DNA of 64,000 nt. Origin: Hofstenia miamia (Eukaryota; Xenacoelomorpha; Acoela). Of the stretch, positions 46,271-58,300 are shown in pieces (position 1 is the stretch's first letter; each line of letters begins with the position of its first letter). The notes under the pieces were generated by a model. It had not been told where the DNA came from, did no database searches, and was given only the letters and a program-made list of their open reading frames with translations. The stretch spans positions 2,951,731 to 3,015,730 of the forward strand of contig SCFE01000007.1 of the NCBI GenBank assembly GCA_004352715.1, in the 5' to 3' direction. The translations under genes and the position numbers were made by a program.

Positions 46271-47270
46271 NNNNNNNNNNNNNNNNNNNNNNNNNNNNNN
46301 NNNNNNNNNNNNNNNNNNNNNNNNNNNNNNNNNNNNNNNNNNNNNNNNNNNNNNNNNNNNNNNNNNNNNNNNNNNNNNNNNNNNNNNNNNNNNNNNNNNN
46401 NNNNNNNNNNNNNNNNNNNNNNNNNNNNNNNNNNNNNNNNNNNNNNNNNNNNNNNNNNNNNNNNNNNNNNNNNNNNNNNNNNNNNNNNNNNNNNNNNNNN
46501 NNNNNNNNNNNNNNNNNNNNNNNNNNNNNNNNNNNNNNNNNNNNNNNNNNNNNNNNNNNNNNNNNNNNNNNNNNNNNNNNNNNNNNNNNNNNNNNNNNNN
46601 NNNNNNNNNNNNNNNNNNNNNNNNNNNNNNNNNNNNNNNNNNNNNNNNNNNNNNNNNNNNNNNNNNNNNNNNNNNNNNNNNNNNNNNNNNNNNNNNNNNN
46701 NNNNNNNNNNNNNNNNNNNNNNNNNNNNNNNNNNNNNNNNNNNNNNNNNNNNNNNNNNNNNNNNNNNNNNNNNNNNNNNNNNNNNNNNNNNNNNNNNNNN
46801 NNNNNNNNNNNNNNNNNNNNNNNNNNNNNNNNNNNNNNNNNNNNNNNNNNNNNNNNNNNNNNNNNNNNNNNNNNNNNNNNNNNNNNNNNNNNNNNNNNNN
46901 NNNNNNNNNNNNNNNNNNNNNNNNNNNNNNNNNNNNNNNNNNNNNNNNNNNNNNNNNNNNNNNNNNNNNNNNNNNNNNNNNNNNNNNNNNNNNNNNNNNN
47001 NNNNNNNNNNNNNNNNNNNNNNNNNNNNNNNNNNNNNNNNNNNNNNNNNNNNNNNNNNNNNNNNNNNNNNNNNNNNNNNNNNNNNNNNNNNNNNNNNNNN
47101 NNNNNNNNNNNNNNNNNNNNNNNNNNNNNNNNNNNNNNNNNNNNNNNNNNNNNNNNNNNNNNNNNNNNNNNNNNNNNNNNNNNNNNNNNNNNNNNNNNNN
47201 NNNNNNNNNNNNNNNNNNNNNNNNNNNNNNNNNNNNNNNNNNNNNNNNNNNNNNNNNNNNNNNNNNNNNN
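46271..47270. other. Assembly gap, 1000 N
   Basis: Round-number gap that removes the 3' half of the second Penelope-like fragment. Confidence 0.98.
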
Positions 47271-47700
47271 CGGATGTTTAGTACTTAGTAAAATTTTAAA
47301 TTGATCTTCCTTAGTTTGATGGTGATGGGTAAAAATTTCTGAATTCAGATTACCTCTTAAAGGCTCATTAGATCTTATTCCCAGATGTCGCTTAGTTTCA
47401 CCGATATATGATTTATCGCAATCATCACATGTATATTTGTAGACTAGGGATGAAACTAAGTTTTTTGGGATATTGTCTTTGTTATTAAACATATCTTTTG
47501 TTTTAAAAGTTGTAAAAATCGGGGTGATCTTTGTAATTTTTAGTTTTGTATGCAGATTTCTCACTCTTTTTTTGAATTTCTCAACTTGGTTACTTAAATA
47601 TTGTATTTTCAAATAGACTTCAATCTTCGTTTCTTTATTGGTATTTTTCACATATTGCTGGTTTTCTTTGCAATAATCCTTTTCAAATAGATTATTCCCA
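47271..47700 (-). pseudogene. Penelope-like element, linker and GIY-YIG endonuclease, copy 2
   Basis: Open from 47651 into the gap. Linker NQVEKFKKRVRNL, then KDNIPKNLVSSLVYKYTC, the CxxC knuckle YTCDDCDKSYIGETKRHL and the histidine stretch. This is the junction between RT and endonuclease of Penelope-like proteins; the frame remains open back to about 47700 without RT motifs. It retains the CxxC part deleted in the copy at 26417-26775. Confidence 0.75.
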
Positions 47701-48030
47701 GCATTGGAAATTTCTTAGTGAAAATGGATGCCCACACAAACTCACAAGAGTTTCGTATAAATGAATTCTCAATAGGAATTTATTTGCTAATGAAAACTTG
47801 GGACAGCTTTCGTCCATTTAATTTCTAGATGCTAGTAATAATATAACTTTGATATAAAGAGACTATAAGGCACAGGAATTTTTCGAGATACATATCTCCA
47901 TCATGGTACATAAAAAATTCTAGAAAAGTGATATTTTTAAAAAAATTCCTATATTAATTTTAATTATTTAGTTTTTATCACATATTCTTTAGTAGAAATA
48001 GAAATTAAGATGTAGGCTGCTTAAGTAAAT
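47701..48030. other. Segment deleted in block T copy 1
   Basis: With the end of the Penelope fragment it makes up the 618 bp (47414-48031) missing from copy 1. No gene recognised. Confidence 0.6.
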
Positions 48031-48842
48031 TCAAGAATGATTCTTTGAATAGCTGATGTAATGCACAAACGACTATATATTGGCCAATGAAATTGCTGGA
48101 TGACTCACTACTATCAAATACTACAACACAAAATTTATTATTAGTTTCTAAAGTGAAACTACAAATTTAGTCCATTCTACAATTGCTCTGTTTAGTACTT
48201 CGTCATTTTCAAATTTCCATTAATATTACACGAATTAAATTTGTCACGACAGCCAATTGAAAATTTAAAAGAAGTTCAAAACACCTAAGCATCCATACCT
48301 GAAGCCCATGAATTTATTTCAACTTAAAATAATAAACAAAAAGCAAATTTGTTCAAAATATTCTTAATTCCTGTACATAATAAATCACAAAAATAGACAA
48401 GCACTGAAATATCCAAAATTTTAGCTTCAAAAGCAAAAATAAATTATTGGGATCTCAACATATTTATGTAGATGATATGCTGCTCAAAAACTCTGAAGTC
48501 CTCGCCTAACTATTTTTGACAAAATTGGGGTGCAAATACATTTGTAGAAATCTTGTTCATTTCATAAATGACGCAATCTGACGTTTGTAATTTTCTTTAT
48601 TAGAAAAGTGCATTTCAATGAATTCCTGTCAAGTACAATTTATGACATTAGCTTTTCATTAACTGTACGTAACAACAATACTAATTAACATAGCATTATA
48701 TTATTTAGCACTGATGTTTCTACTTCAACTAGTGTTTGGCAATGGCAAACATAGTTTTATGGCCTAATAAAAGTGTGTGAATGCAAAATTTACATAAAAG
48801 TCTGTTTAAACTTACGGAAACATTATGAATGTATATATATAT
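48031..48842. repeat. Block T copy 2: uninterrupted CR1 target locus
   Basis: Matches 26776-27125 joined directly to 31707-32137. The CR1 insertion point lies between 48401 and 48402. A single N at 48844 then joins to the next segment through (TA)n. Confidence 0.92.
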
Positions 48843-48844
48843 AN

Positions 48845-49757
48845 CAAATTATTACAAACAAAAACTAATGAAAATTTAATCATGAAATTGAAATTACTAG
48901 TTTTTTGTGCTTCATTGGCCCACTGGATCATTGTTGTTTAAATTTTTCAAGGGTTAGTGTCATAGACTGCGTCCATGTTGTTGTTCTTCACTTTTGTTAA
49001 AAAATTAGAACTTTTAAGAATTGCAATATTTTATTCACAAAAACCGTTTTTAAAAATTTCAAATTTCATTTTTCAACGTGTGTAACTTCACATAGGAGAC
49101 TGGTTGAATATAATAAACTTATTCAGGAGTATCACACTCTGGCAATGTTTCCTACAAATAATTCAAACATCATTGCACAAATGTCTTTGCTGTTCCACCT
49201 CACGTGACTTATTGAAATTACTTGATGAGGAATTTTTACATGAACTCTTTAATCAAACCTCTTCAAAACATGAGTATAAGTATTTCTAATTTGCATGCAC
49301 ACCTATTACAAATTTTAAAAATAAATTGTTCAGGAGCTCTTTCTTGTTGAAAAATGAAGTCAGGCCTAACCTCTTGTAGTTTCTGGTGAAATGAAGATTA
49401 ATGATTCATTTCATGAGAATACTTGGTGTATGAATTAATGTATAATGAAATTGGATAATTCTTTTTGAATTATCCTGTATAATTTCCGTTAATCAATGAG
49501 AAATTTTAAATTTCTATTGGCTGTCAATATATCCATTTAGAGTGTGAAATTCCAAAATAACATACTGCGTGACTTTGTAGCCACCCGGTATGTCTTGATA
49601 AGAAACTGTACATGTTATTTATTTAACGAGTTTCTTGAGCTCAATTTCATATATATATAAATATTGCAACACCTGATCAAAGACAATTAATCAAGCACAT
49701 AAAGAGAACATAATGGTGCAAGCAGCATTAATAATTGAAGCAAAATTTCATAATACG

Positions 49758-49790
<33 letters not shown>
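48845..49790. repeat. Third copy of the 35826-36770 segment
   Basis: Full-length, near-identical to copy 1 and lacking the 466-bp deletion of 51505-51960. It starts at an N and ends in (TA)n, so it may be a misplaced haplotype contig. A 61-codon plus frame (49104-49289) is not interpreted. Confidence 0.85.
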
Positions 49791-49796
<6 letters not shown>

Positions 49797-49885
49797 GGGC
49801 TATATATGCTATTTCCGATTTTCCATATTATCCAGTGCCTTTTTGATGCAAAGACAAAATCATTCATTTTATCCAAAAATTTTTA

Positions 49886-51241
49886 CATTGTGCATTTGAA
49901 AAAGGGGTCTTGCAAAACACCATAGTTAATTCATTTAATGTTACTGTACAGCAAACACAATGTGCAATAACTTCAAAATATGTTCATCCTAGATAGCTTT
50001 ATTGATAAGCCCTTCTTTTGATGTATTTTCCTTTCGGTTTGTACGACCTAAGCAACCCGCAGTAACTATTTCTTTAATTACACTTCAATTCCTACTCCAA
50101 CTAAAGTCTTGCAACACCACTGATATTAATTAATATCTAATTTCATTAATTAGGATTAGCAAATGAATTATTAATTTCATTTCTATAAAAGTTCTGCATT
50201 GTCATTACATGCCAAGTTTCCATGTGTATTACCTCAAAATATGCATCCCTGACCCAGCAAGTGATATGATATAAAGAAGGAACGAGTGCTGAAAGTGTTT
50301 CAACCAAGACAGCGCCAACGTATTTTGTCTAAATGTGGAATGGTGTGTAAAGTGGCCGTTAAATATAATTTCTGACGGATAAGCAGATGAAGACTAGATT
50401 TGCATGGTTCAATAGAGCCATCAATGTTTCTGTGAATATTTGTACCAATGTGATTTTTATTAACAAAGAGCTGAAACCAAATATAATTCATTGTACACAA
50501 CTAAAACGTTATGGTGAAACATAATAGCATAGGGGAATATCCGAAGTGGAGGTTTGAGAAAGATCGTTAAATATTTAATTCTTTGTGGAGGTTTCCTTCC
50601 CTTTCTTGGACTAGACCAGATTTTCCATCAGCATGGTGCCTCCTGCCACGCTTAATTTCTAATAAAATATTCACGAAAAAATAATGCGTAACTCTTTTCC
50701 ATAACGGGCCGTCTCACCTCCTGACCTCAAAATTGGCAACGAAATTTAGAACATTAGGTAAAAAATGATCTCAAATGTCATTTCAAATATGGAGATTGTA
50801 GAAGGATTCAAAATGAAATAAATCAAGGATTTTTTCTCACAAATGCCTCAGCGTGTTGAAGCAGTAGTTAAGAGCTAGCGAATGCGACCAAGTTTGAAAA
50901 AACTCATTTGTTTCGTTCAATTTGTAATATTTTACTTCTTTTTATTTTGTACCAATATTTACTCATTCTCTTGTATCAAATTATTATTTGTTTTGTAGAT
51001 TTTTTCATTTATTTCGGGAATGAATAAGTTGAAACTAAGGTGTTGCAAGACTTCTAAGTATATTTAAAAGAAAATTAGCACTGTGATGCGTTAGTTAACC
51101 CAAATTGAAAGGAAAATACACCAAAAGAAGGGCTGATCAATTGTGGATCCTGGTATGTACATATATTGAAATTTTTTTTAGAGCTATACCATAACTTTAA
51201 AAGATATGACTATGATGTTGCAAGACATTTGTCCGGCAATG
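49886..51241 (+). mobile_element. Tc1/mariner-type element 1, complete, TA-flanked, long IR/DR ends
   Basis: Left end TA-CATTG (49884-49890) and right end CAATG-TA (to 51243) delimit 1356 bp. Arms of about 280 bp pair imperfectly. Each arm has an outer TCTTGCAA motif (TCTTGCAAAACACCATAGT left; TCTTGCAACATCATAGT right) and an inner AAGTCTTGCAACACC. Central plus-strand pieces resemble a Tc1 transposase but contain stops. Length and arm layout match Tc1-like elements with two transposase sites per end. Confidence 0.6.
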
Positions 51242-51966
51242 TACATATATTAAGGTGGTCTAAAATTTAACCTTTTTTCTGAAAGTTTTAACTGTAATTA
51301 ATTTTCCAATGAGCTTTGTAATATTTTTTCCCAAACCAAATACAATATAACGTTACCACTTTTTATCTTAATAGAGCATTAAAAATATAACTTAATTATT
51401 TGGAGTTCATTGAATTTCTAACCATTGACATACATTTGCACATGTATATTGTAATATTGCACTTGTTTCTTTTTGTATTGATGTTGTTTAGCATCAAAAG
51501 CCCCAGCAAATTATTACAAACAAAAACTAATGAAAATTTAATCATGAAATTGAAGTCAGGCCTAACCTCTTGTAGTTTCTGGTGAAATGAAGATTAATGA
51601 TTCATTTCATGAGAATACTTGGTGTATGAATTAATGTATAATGAAATTGGATAATTCTTTTTGAATTATCCTGTATAATTTCCGTTAATCAATGAGAAAT
51701 TTTAAATTTCTATTGGCTGTCAATATATCCATTTAGAGTGTGAAATTCCAAAATAACATACTGCGTGACTTTGTAGCCACCCGGTATGTCTTGATAAGAA
51801 ACTGTACATGTTATTTATTTAACGAGTTTCTTGAGCTCAATTTCATATATATATAAATATTGCAACACCTGATCAAAGACAATTAATCAAGCACATAAAG
51901 AGAACATAATGGTGCAAGCAGCATTAATAATTGAAGCAAAATTAATAATACGTATATATATATATA

Positions 51967-52143
51967 NNNNNNNNNNNNNNNNNNNNNNNNNNNNNNNNNN
52001 NNNNNNNNNNNNNNNNNNNNNNNNNNNNNNNNNNNNNNNNNNNNNNNNNNNNNNNNNNNNNNNNNNNNNNNNNNNNNNNNNNNNNNNNNNNNNNNNNNNN
52101 NNNNNNNNNNNNNNNNNNNNNNNNNNNNNNNNNNNNNNNNNNN
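51967..52143. other. Assembly gap (177 N) inside (TA)n
   Basis: Flanked by (TA)n on both sides; corresponds to the plain (TA)n at 36740-36772 in copy 1. Confidence 0.98.
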
Positions 52144-52178
<35 letters not shown>

Positions 52179-52197
52179 CATTCAAACTGATGCTGCT

Positions 52198-53751
52198 ACT
52201 GTTGCTCAAAGTGGCAAGCTATTCAAATTATACCTGACTAGTTACTTTGATAGTGATCATAAGCATTGCAACACTATATGCTACATTAATCTATTTGATA
52301 TTTATAGATGAATTTTCTTTCTATTCGGTCTCAAATCTACAGGAAGTTAATTTTCAACCTTACATACCACCTTAATATTTAATACACAACTGATATTAAT
52401 CGTATGACTATCATTTTTAAGCACTTTCAGATCATGTACATCAGGAAAATAGCAGCTCTTGCAGAAAGTTCAACATTAACTGTCAGACGGACTACTAGAC
52501 GCTTACAATCTTAATGTAATGTCAAATTTAGGGAAAATATTATTATCTTCTAAGAACAACAGCTTGTGACAAGTGATTCTTACTTTAATGTGATTCTTAC
52601 TTTAATGTTAAAATCAAATGTAAAATTGACTGCTTTTCAAGTTTGTGGGCACAAGAAATTCTATTAGTGCAGCTATCATTGGTCGAATTTTTTACAAACA
52701 TGAAATTTCTTCCAGGAAATAATAACAAACTGAGAAACTAAACCGTCATCAACTTTGTTACTACTAACACATTTCATGACGCTGTTGTTTCTCCACTGCT
52801 GTTGCTTCTTGGCATGTGTCAGAATCATAAGAAGAATACAATGGGGACGATAATTTTTTAGTGATGAAACAAAATGGCAGTACATATCACCCCAAATGAG
52901 TTTGGGCGATATCCACAAGAGAATGCACATTGATTCCAGCCAAGATATTCCACTGGGACTGTTAGGTTTGGAGAAGGCTCAACTATGGTTAGTGCATTCA
53001 CTAAGTGATCTGGAGAAAGAATGATCTTTAAAATGTATTCAACTTTTATTTGTAGAGAATCTTGCAAGAGATTCCTTTGTGCAAATTGAAAGGTTAAGAA
53101 TTCTTCATAGAAGAACATGCACTCTGCCATACTTCTACGCAAAGAAAGAATTTATTAAGAAAATGAAGTTGCATTGCTACCAAAGTGGCCGGCTCAGTTA
53201 CAAGATTTAAAAATAATTGATCATGCTTGGTTTCATGTGAAGAAAATTGAAACGAATGACTAACTTTCTAATATTGCAACTAACTTTCTAATATTGCACA
53301 AATTTAGGGACTTTATGATTGAGAAATTTTATGACGTTCTTGTTGAAGAAACTTTCAAACAGTAAATTTTTTTCCACAATAAATTACAATAATAATAAGT
53401 TTTATAATTAGTTTTAAGGCTACTTCTCAAGACTAAATAAATTCATTTTCATTGTCTTTCTACAAATTTTCAAATAATTTAAGAATTCAAAATTATATTT
53501 TAGTTGCTGTTTTAACACCCTAACTTCAAGTGTTGCAATACTTTTGCACAACATCGGTGTCCCAATTTCTCTCAATAGTCAGTAAAAATGATATATTTCT
53601 CGTTAAAACTGAATTGAAACGCTGGTTTTAAAGTTGCATGAAATTGGTAAATGTGGTTATAATGAGTAAAGTAAAGTGCACTTCAAATTAAGTTCAAGTT
53701 ATCAGCTTAAAAAATTTATCAAGGTGTTGAAATAGTTTTGAGCAGTCTTTG
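52198..53751 (-). mobile_element. Tc1/mariner-type element 2, copy 2
   Basis: Collinear with 36800-38302, including the mirrored CAACAC motifs. It contains a 22-bp tandem duplication (CTAACTTTCTAATATTGCA unit) near 53260-53300 and small indels. Confidence 0.45.
52676..53142 (-). pseudogene. Probable broken Tc1/mariner transposase, copy 2
   Basis: Same two overlapping frames and stops as 37279-37745 with only three or so residue changes; inherited by the duplication. Confidence 0.35.
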
Positions 53752-53776
53752 TATATATATATATATATATATATAT

Positions 53777-54632
53777 AAGAGATTAGTGTGGTTTTTGTGA
53801 AATTATTACCAACGACGTGAGAAAAAATGTATCACTAACAGCCAAAATGCATTGCGCATAAACTGTCCTAGCAAAGCAGCCTCCATTAGAGGTGTGCGGG
53901 ACCAGAAATATTTGATCGCGGTCTCTGTGCTGAAAGTTTGTCTTTGGTCCTGGTAACTGTTTGGTCAAATTATTTAAGTACTTGAAGATTCGTAAGGAAT
54001 GCATTTTAAATTCCTTCATAGTTTTTCAAAGCAGAAGAGAGCGACACTAGAATTTCGGGTAGTTTGAAAATATTTCGGCAAAATGAGGTTTTTTGTTGAG
54101 ATAAGATAATGTCAATATAATGAGAATTTTTAAGTAAGCAATTAGCATTTCAAATAATGATTATTGACGAACTTGCAACACCGCTAAGCAAAGTTTGTAA
54201 CTGAATTATAATAAGGGTTCAAATATATAGTTTAAATACCTAACTCCAAACACCAAGTGGCAACTTTAAAGTAACTATTTTTTTTCAAATATTTCACAAA
54301 GTTTTCTCCAAGCCTATTTAAAATTTGTGAATCCTAGTATTTGGATACATCTATGGGCAAGTGTGCTTTCGTGTTATGGTAAAAATTATTCCTATGTTTG
54401 ACGAGAAAATATTTTTTTCAATGAAAAATTCGATTTTTCTTCTCATCCCTAGTGTTGAGATAATAAGGCGGGCGAAGGCCAAGGCAGTAACAGCAATGAT
54501 TTTTTTCTGTAAATGGACTACTTATGTCTCGTCCAGGCGTGTCATGCACAAACTCAGCAGTTATCATACCCGGACAGGATCGTGCATGGGAGAATTAAGC
54601 TTTAAAACAAAGAAGTGTTTTCTGATTTTAGA
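53777..54632. other. Segment of ~855 bp present only in block T copy 2
   Basis: In copy 1 the (TA)n before TCAGTAATATTTATTG is directly followed by the TRAF 3' UTR; here about 855 bp intervene. Plus frame 54361-54651 and minus frame 53783-54019 show no domain. No terminal repeats noticed, so insertion here or deletion there cannot be decided. Confidence 0.65.
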
Positions 54633-54643
54633 TATCAGTAATA

Positions 54644-54649
54644 TTTATT
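54644..54649 (-). terminator. Poly(A) signal AATAAA of TRAF-like gene 3
   Basis: Conserved with 38330-38335; copy similarity begins just beyond it. Confidence 0.55.
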
Positions 54650-54908
54650 GAACTATGAGGTTTGCAAAAAGTTTTTACAATAAACTGTCACTATTGTAAA
54701 ATATGCTAGGTTAATTGTGGCTAAAGACAAGTTTATGAAAGAAAAATAATTTCATACATCTGAACTTATTAAAACAAATTTTGTTTAAAACAACTCATTA
54801 TTCATTGAATATATGGAAAGGTCACAAAAATATGCATTTAAATTACAAAATATGTTTACATAAATTGTAAAAAAATTATTCAAAAAGTTGTAATTCCGCC
54901 TAAACATC

Positions 54909-55493
54909 CTAAACAAAAATGGAATTGTTCTCCATTACTTTAACTTTAATGAACAATGTATTATCTAAAATATGCATATTATTTGGATCCAACAGTTTCT
55001 TTAATTCATAAAATCTAGAAAGTCCATTATCAGGGTTTGCATCTGAAACAGGTTTTTGAAACGATGGACAGTAAGTGGTTTTAAATTGAGACACATGATT
55101 TCTTGAAGCATCACCAGACAATAACGTGAACTCGAATATCCCCTGAAAAGGCCATTTTAAAATTGCATCGTGAGTGGTTTTTAAAAGTGTGGCATATAAA
55201 GAAATATGGCTACCTTTGCCTTTATCTGTACCATGAAGGAAAACTTTTAATCTCATTTTATAGCCATATCTGCCACCAACAAAAAATACTGGCGAAGACA
55301 GTCCGTCATCTTCAGAAGCACTTTTTTCAAATATTGCTTTGAAATTGGTTATAGGCCAGAGCATTTCACCATTATCAGGCTCACTTCCATATTCTGGCAA
55401 AATACTGGTTTTTGTGTTAAGTCTATTAAATTTATCCATCAATTTACGTATCAAGCTATCATGTTCAGCCACCTTTGTATCCAAATTTTCGGC
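54909..55493 (-). CDS. TRAF-like gene 3, terminal exon with MATH (TRAF-C) domain
   Basis: Same structure and boundaries as gene 2 (acceptor TTTAG before GCC at 55493). The 191 residues from its first methionine are identical to gene 2, with one silent difference noted (asparagine-serine codons near the C terminus). Shared MATH hallmarks are listed under gene 2. Its coiled-coil exon is 56704-56916. Perfect protein identity beside diverged intron and coiled-coil sequence suggests recent homogenisation, strong constraint, or haplotype mixing. Confidence 0.88.
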   Translation of the reverse strand, partial: AENLDTKVAEHDSLIRKLMDKFNRLNTKTSILPEYGSEPDNGEMLWPITNFKAIFEKSASEDDGLSSPVFFVGGRYGYKMRLKVFLHGTDKGKGSHISLYATLLKTTHDAILKWPFQGIFEFTLLSGDASRNHVSQFKTTYCPSFQKPVSDANPDNGLSRFYELKKLLDPNNMHILDNTLFIKVKVMENNSIFV

Positions 55494-56703
55494 CTAAATT
55501 TCAAGAATTGTAATAATGTAATTAAATCGTTTTATAGATAAAATAATCAATAGAAATCTTATAAAAGTTTAATGATGGAAACTGAAATATTCAGCAAATA
55601 TTTGCTGTAACTATTTGGAATAATCTTAAAGTTTATCTAAAGCTGTAATACACATTTAATAAAAAGAAAATTTGTAAATTCTGGCGTTACTTTATTCTAC
55701 ATGTAATGTTTGGGTTTAGAAACTAAGTGCCTTTACTTAAAATTAATTAATTTACTACGTCTTCAAGCAACAACTTTTTTACCATACTAGCAACAACCAA
55801 AATGCCATTTTATCATCTTCTGCAAGCATAATAAAGCAAACAAAGAATATATTTATGAAGATTCTGTAACCCAATATTTCATATTCTGGTTCTTAGAAAT
55901 CATTGAAATATCGAGCTCAACTAAGAGAAATATAGCATCTTAAATAAAGGCATTTAAATTATATGTCCTGTACACAAAGTTTTCTTATAAATATTTTTAA
56001 AAATGAAAAGCAATATTTCACTTAAATATAACTTTGGCAGTCTCTGATCCTGAAGAAATTCTTTCTGACGGGATTGGTTAAAAAAAATTCCTTGGTCCTG
56101 ATTCAGCAAAAACAATGATCGAGAATAAGTTCAAAAGCATTCATTTTATTTTATTTCTATTACCATTTCTCTACATAATTCTTCTGTACATTACTCTGAC
56201 TCAGAAGCGTGTACTTTAATTCAGTTGCCAGAAATGTTCAGAATGATAAATTGTCTACAATTTTGAATGGTAAACCAGTAGATCTCAGTGTATCACACAA
56301 TATTGGAGCACCATTTTCATTTTAAAACAAATAGTTATTTCGGCAGGTACATTCAATTATTTTGGCAATATGCTTCCTGATTTGAGATGATCTAAATCTT
56401 TTGTCTTTTTACAGTCTGCATTGCAGTCTGCATTTGAAAACATGAAACATAAATCGTTTGCTAACAAATGCCATGTACAACAATCATAACAGTTTTGATT
56501 GTAAATTCTTGTGGATAGAGTAGTTCTTTGAAGTTAAATAAATATAGGGATCATGAATACAGTCCATACTGGCTGCAACTGAAGTATCATGGGATTGTAG
56601 ATTCAGGATGATTATGCTACCAATATTTAGTGAGGACATGAAATCGTACAAATTCAAAGCTCATAGTAACTAGCGTAAATATATACATATATTAACAATT
56701 TAC
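55494..56703 (-). other. Intron of TRAF-like gene 3
   Basis: About 1.21 kb. The 3' two-thirds is nearly identical to gene 2's intron; 56320-56610 is markedly diverged with indels. Confidence 0.65.
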
Positions 56704-56916
56704 TTCATTTACATTTTTTAGAGTGGTATTTTCAAAAGTCTTCAACTTAAAATAGATATCCATGTAATCTTTTATAAGCATCTTTAGGCAGTCTTCATTC
56801 TTCTGAATTTCACATAAAAGCAATTCCGGAAACTCAATTAAACTTCGCATCTTTTCATGTGAAATTGCAAGCCACTTTTCAGTCCTTGAATGTGCACTAA
56901 CTTCGTCTTCAATCAT
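56704..56916 (-). CDS. TRAF-like gene 3, coiled-coil exon
   Basis: 213 bp, same acceptor/donor arrangement as in gene 2. Differences from gene 2 cluster at the N-terminal side (MIEDEV, SRTEKWLAISHEKMRSL) with two more near the end (YFKLKTFENTT). The frame is intact, so both genes could be functional. The upstream region up to 57470 shows no RING or zinc finger. Confidence 0.72.
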
Positions 56917-57469
56917 CTAAGCATTTATGAACATACAATTAAATTGAACTGAGAAATTCATTTATTAATAATTTTATAGTAGCAAAATAGTAATTATCAA
57001 CTGAATTTAAGATTCCTCCTTAAAACATTTAAAAAATTCTTACCTATTTGTAAAAATTTTTATATCTAATGAAGAATTTCATTTTATATATAGAAGACGC
57101 CTCCTCATATAGAATATTCTGTTGTGATAACAAATGTTGCAACATACACGCTCATGCCAAGTAATTGTCGTATATGTTACCATTCATAGTGAATTAGCTA
57201 ATATTACACATTTATAAATACATAAGGCCGTCATAAAATGACGAATAAATTATTCTGTTTAACATTATTTAAACAAAAAATCACTTCATGGATTAGTAAG
57301 TATGTACTTTGTTATTTTCAATATGCACTGTATGGCTAAGGTGTGGGCAACATTCAAAATCAAGAAACTGCAATTTGAATATCGTAATAATCATTAAAAA
57401 GCTGCAGCTCTAATGTTTTAAATGGATCAAATATAACAATTTTTCGATAATCGGAAGTTTTTGGCTGTA

Positions 57470-58120
57470 GTCTTCCAAGCATATGACTTTTCGAATGCAT
57501 TTGATGCTGTGGACCGCAATATTTTACTTCGGAAGGCATATAATTTGAGTAATTCAGGTTGGGGAGTTATCTTGAAACCCGCAATTTTGTTGTAAAGTTG
57601 GGAGTTCCTCGAAGATAACTTCTTGGGCCTATACTTTTTACAATGTATATCGATTATCTGAAATTTTTAAATGAGCAGAATCACCTTTAAAAAAATACAA
57701 ATGATATCAACAGTTTTGCACCAATAGATAGAGAAACAATGAGAATAATCACAGAGTTTAATAATATAATACAATGGAGCAGTGAAAATTGTCTCAAATG
57801 TGAGATAATATATACATGGGAGGTTTGAAGGCAATTAACATTATGAAATGGTACTAGGGCTTACAATCAGTATAGATCTAAGTTAAGAATAACACATTAT
57901 TCAAATGATAAAAACGGTTTCACAATGCATAGCGAGCATATTGGAAACAAAGATTCTAAAAGCTGTATTTGCTGCTATAATTTTATATGTGTTAGATTAT
58001 GCCTCACTAGCGTTGGTAAGATTGAATGATAAGCTCATCTATAATTTAGAAAAGATATTTAATCATAAAAGCAGCACACTGTTAAAGGCTCTAGGGAAAA
58101 TGCAATCCAAATAAAATTTA
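57470..58120 (+). pseudogene. Reverse transcriptase remnant, longer copy
   Basis: Plus-strand fragments in several frames: AFDAVDRNILLRKAYNL, TMYIDYLKFLNEQNHL-like, YNDINSFAPIDRETMRII, FNNIIQWSSENCLKC, then an open 69-codon piece (57905-58114) AAIILYVLDYASLALVRLND with LIYNLEKIF, matching the thumb region of non-LTR reverse transcriptases. The YADD box is mutated. The first ~300 bp match 41180-41446. Confidence 0.65.
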
Positions 58121-58300
58121 GACGGCTACATATACCATCAAAGTTATTTAAATCCGCATTTGTTCAAGATTATTGTCTTTATTCCCTAATGCCTCCCCAT
58201 CAAAAGTAAACCCAAAAAAGAAATCATGCTCTATTCTAAGGAATAATGTAGCGAAAAAAATAAACTCAAATTAGACACATATTCTATAAGAATGCTATTG
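58121..58300. other. Continuation of RT remnant, not clearly coding
   Basis: Possibly the C-terminal part of the same element; no clear motif. Confidence 0.35.

Noticed and set aside
31707-48402. Target-site duplication for the CR1
   Set aside because: The empty site shows the flanks abut with no repeated bases beyond a 3-nt overlap with the element tail.
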